From positions 26,524,201-26,588,200 of the forward strand of contig CM034548.1 in assembly GCA_020055645.1 (NCBI GenBank): a stretch of 64,000 nucleotides of DNA. Direction: 5' to 3'. Below the pieces are notes generated by a model, which worked only from the letters and a program-made list of their open reading frames with translations, ran no database searches and was not told the DNA's origin. Shown piece by piece: positions 63,550 to 64,000 of this stretch (positions are counted from its first letter, which is position 1; the number at the start of each line of letters is the position of its first letter). Position numbers and translations under genes: made by a program. The DNA is from Tomocerus qinae. Taxonomy: Eukaryota; Arthropoda; Collembola; Entomobryomorpha; Tomoceridae.

Positions 63550-64000
63550 ATGTTCCGCTAAGGACTCTGCCGAAGGTAGTAAAGTTAATTTGTGAGAGAG
63601 CTGAATAGATGCGTAGAACATATTACACTCAATAATACCAAACTGTAGTTCAGTAAGAGAACAGCTAGAGGTGGGAAATAATATTAATCTGGCTGACTAC
63701 GGATGTTGGAAGGAAAAGGAAATGTAAATCGAATCACACAAACTCCGAAATACATTATCCTGCGTAGTAACAGATAACTGGAATATCATATAATTTAGAT
63801 AGGTATATCTACCGTATGTAAATTGAGTGGAGATCTAATATTCTAGTAGTACGCTCTGGATCTGGAATCCCACTACACAACATCTGTCTTAAAACAGAGG
63901 GATATAATACATTGTGACTGCTTATCACCAACTTGATAAAATACGGATGCTGCCAACTCTGCAAGGCTATTGATTGAAAAACATAGTTTTAATTGAATTA

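Larger units (their letters stand above)
48699..64000 (-). other. Ephrin intron running off the right edge (>15 kb)
   Basis: The exon at 48530-48698 has a clear acceptor (TTTCCAG) and begins mid-domain, so upstream ephrin exons must exist, but none was found up to the window end. No nested gene is supported on either strand. The intron carries simple repeats and the TIR element at 62038-63549. Confidence 0.6.

Noticed and set aside
1-64000. Retroviruses, LTR elements, Polintons, LINE reverse transcriptase
   Set aside because: No long terminal direct repeats and no reverse transcriptase, integrase, capsid or DNA polymerase motifs were seen in any frame provided or read.

Overview
The window looks like a piece of an arthropod nuclear genome, most likely an insect or other hexapod. 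It is strongly AT-rich, genes are split by many short GT/AG introns plus some very long ones, and it carries chitin-binding type-2 (CBM14) domains, a fibulin with an N-terminal anaphylatoxin-like region, an ephrin, and many miniature DNA transposons. No prokaryotic, viral or retroviral coding unit was recognised. All gene models were built by eye from reading frames, splice sites and family resemblance; no alignment or transcript data were used.

Layout. 1-6654 (minus): 5' portion of a fibulin gene, 21 exons and 946 codons in the window; the C-terminal end lies off the left edge. 9365-12305 (minus): a three-exon gene for a secreted protein with two chitin-binding domains; its second intron holds a foldback-type element. 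12583-12790: a decayed copy of that gene's last-exon start. 15113-15969 (plus): a three-exon orphan four-pass membrane protein with four N-glycosylation sequons. 18285-20802 (plus): a DMAP1-like copy that lacks the N-terminal half and carries a frameshift; its last intron holds two hAT-type miniature transposons. 20930-22640: a second foldback-type structure, made of AT-rich 20-21 bp arrays around a GC-richer imperfect palindrome. 26568-28807 (plus): a five-exon gene for a 361-residue helical, possibly BAR-like protein with a Pro/Ser-rich tail. 28808-35058: no coding gene seen. 35059-48698 (minus): the last four coding exons of an ephrin with a mucin-like stalk and a probable GPI-anchor signal; one intron is 11.5 kb, and the next intron upstream runs past the right edge (more than 15 kb). 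That last intron contains, at 62038-63549, a TIR element whose centre is a 65-68 bp tandem array.

The genes do not form one pathway. Fibulin, the chitin-binding protein and ephrin act outside the cell or at its surface (matrix, cuticle or gut lining, cell-cell signalling); the four-pass protein is a membrane protein; the DMAP1-like and BAR-like products would be intracellular. The most unusual content is the mobile DNA: two array-plus-palindrome foldback structures, a TIR element carrying a minisatellite, and three hAT-like MITEs with intact 8-bp target duplications.
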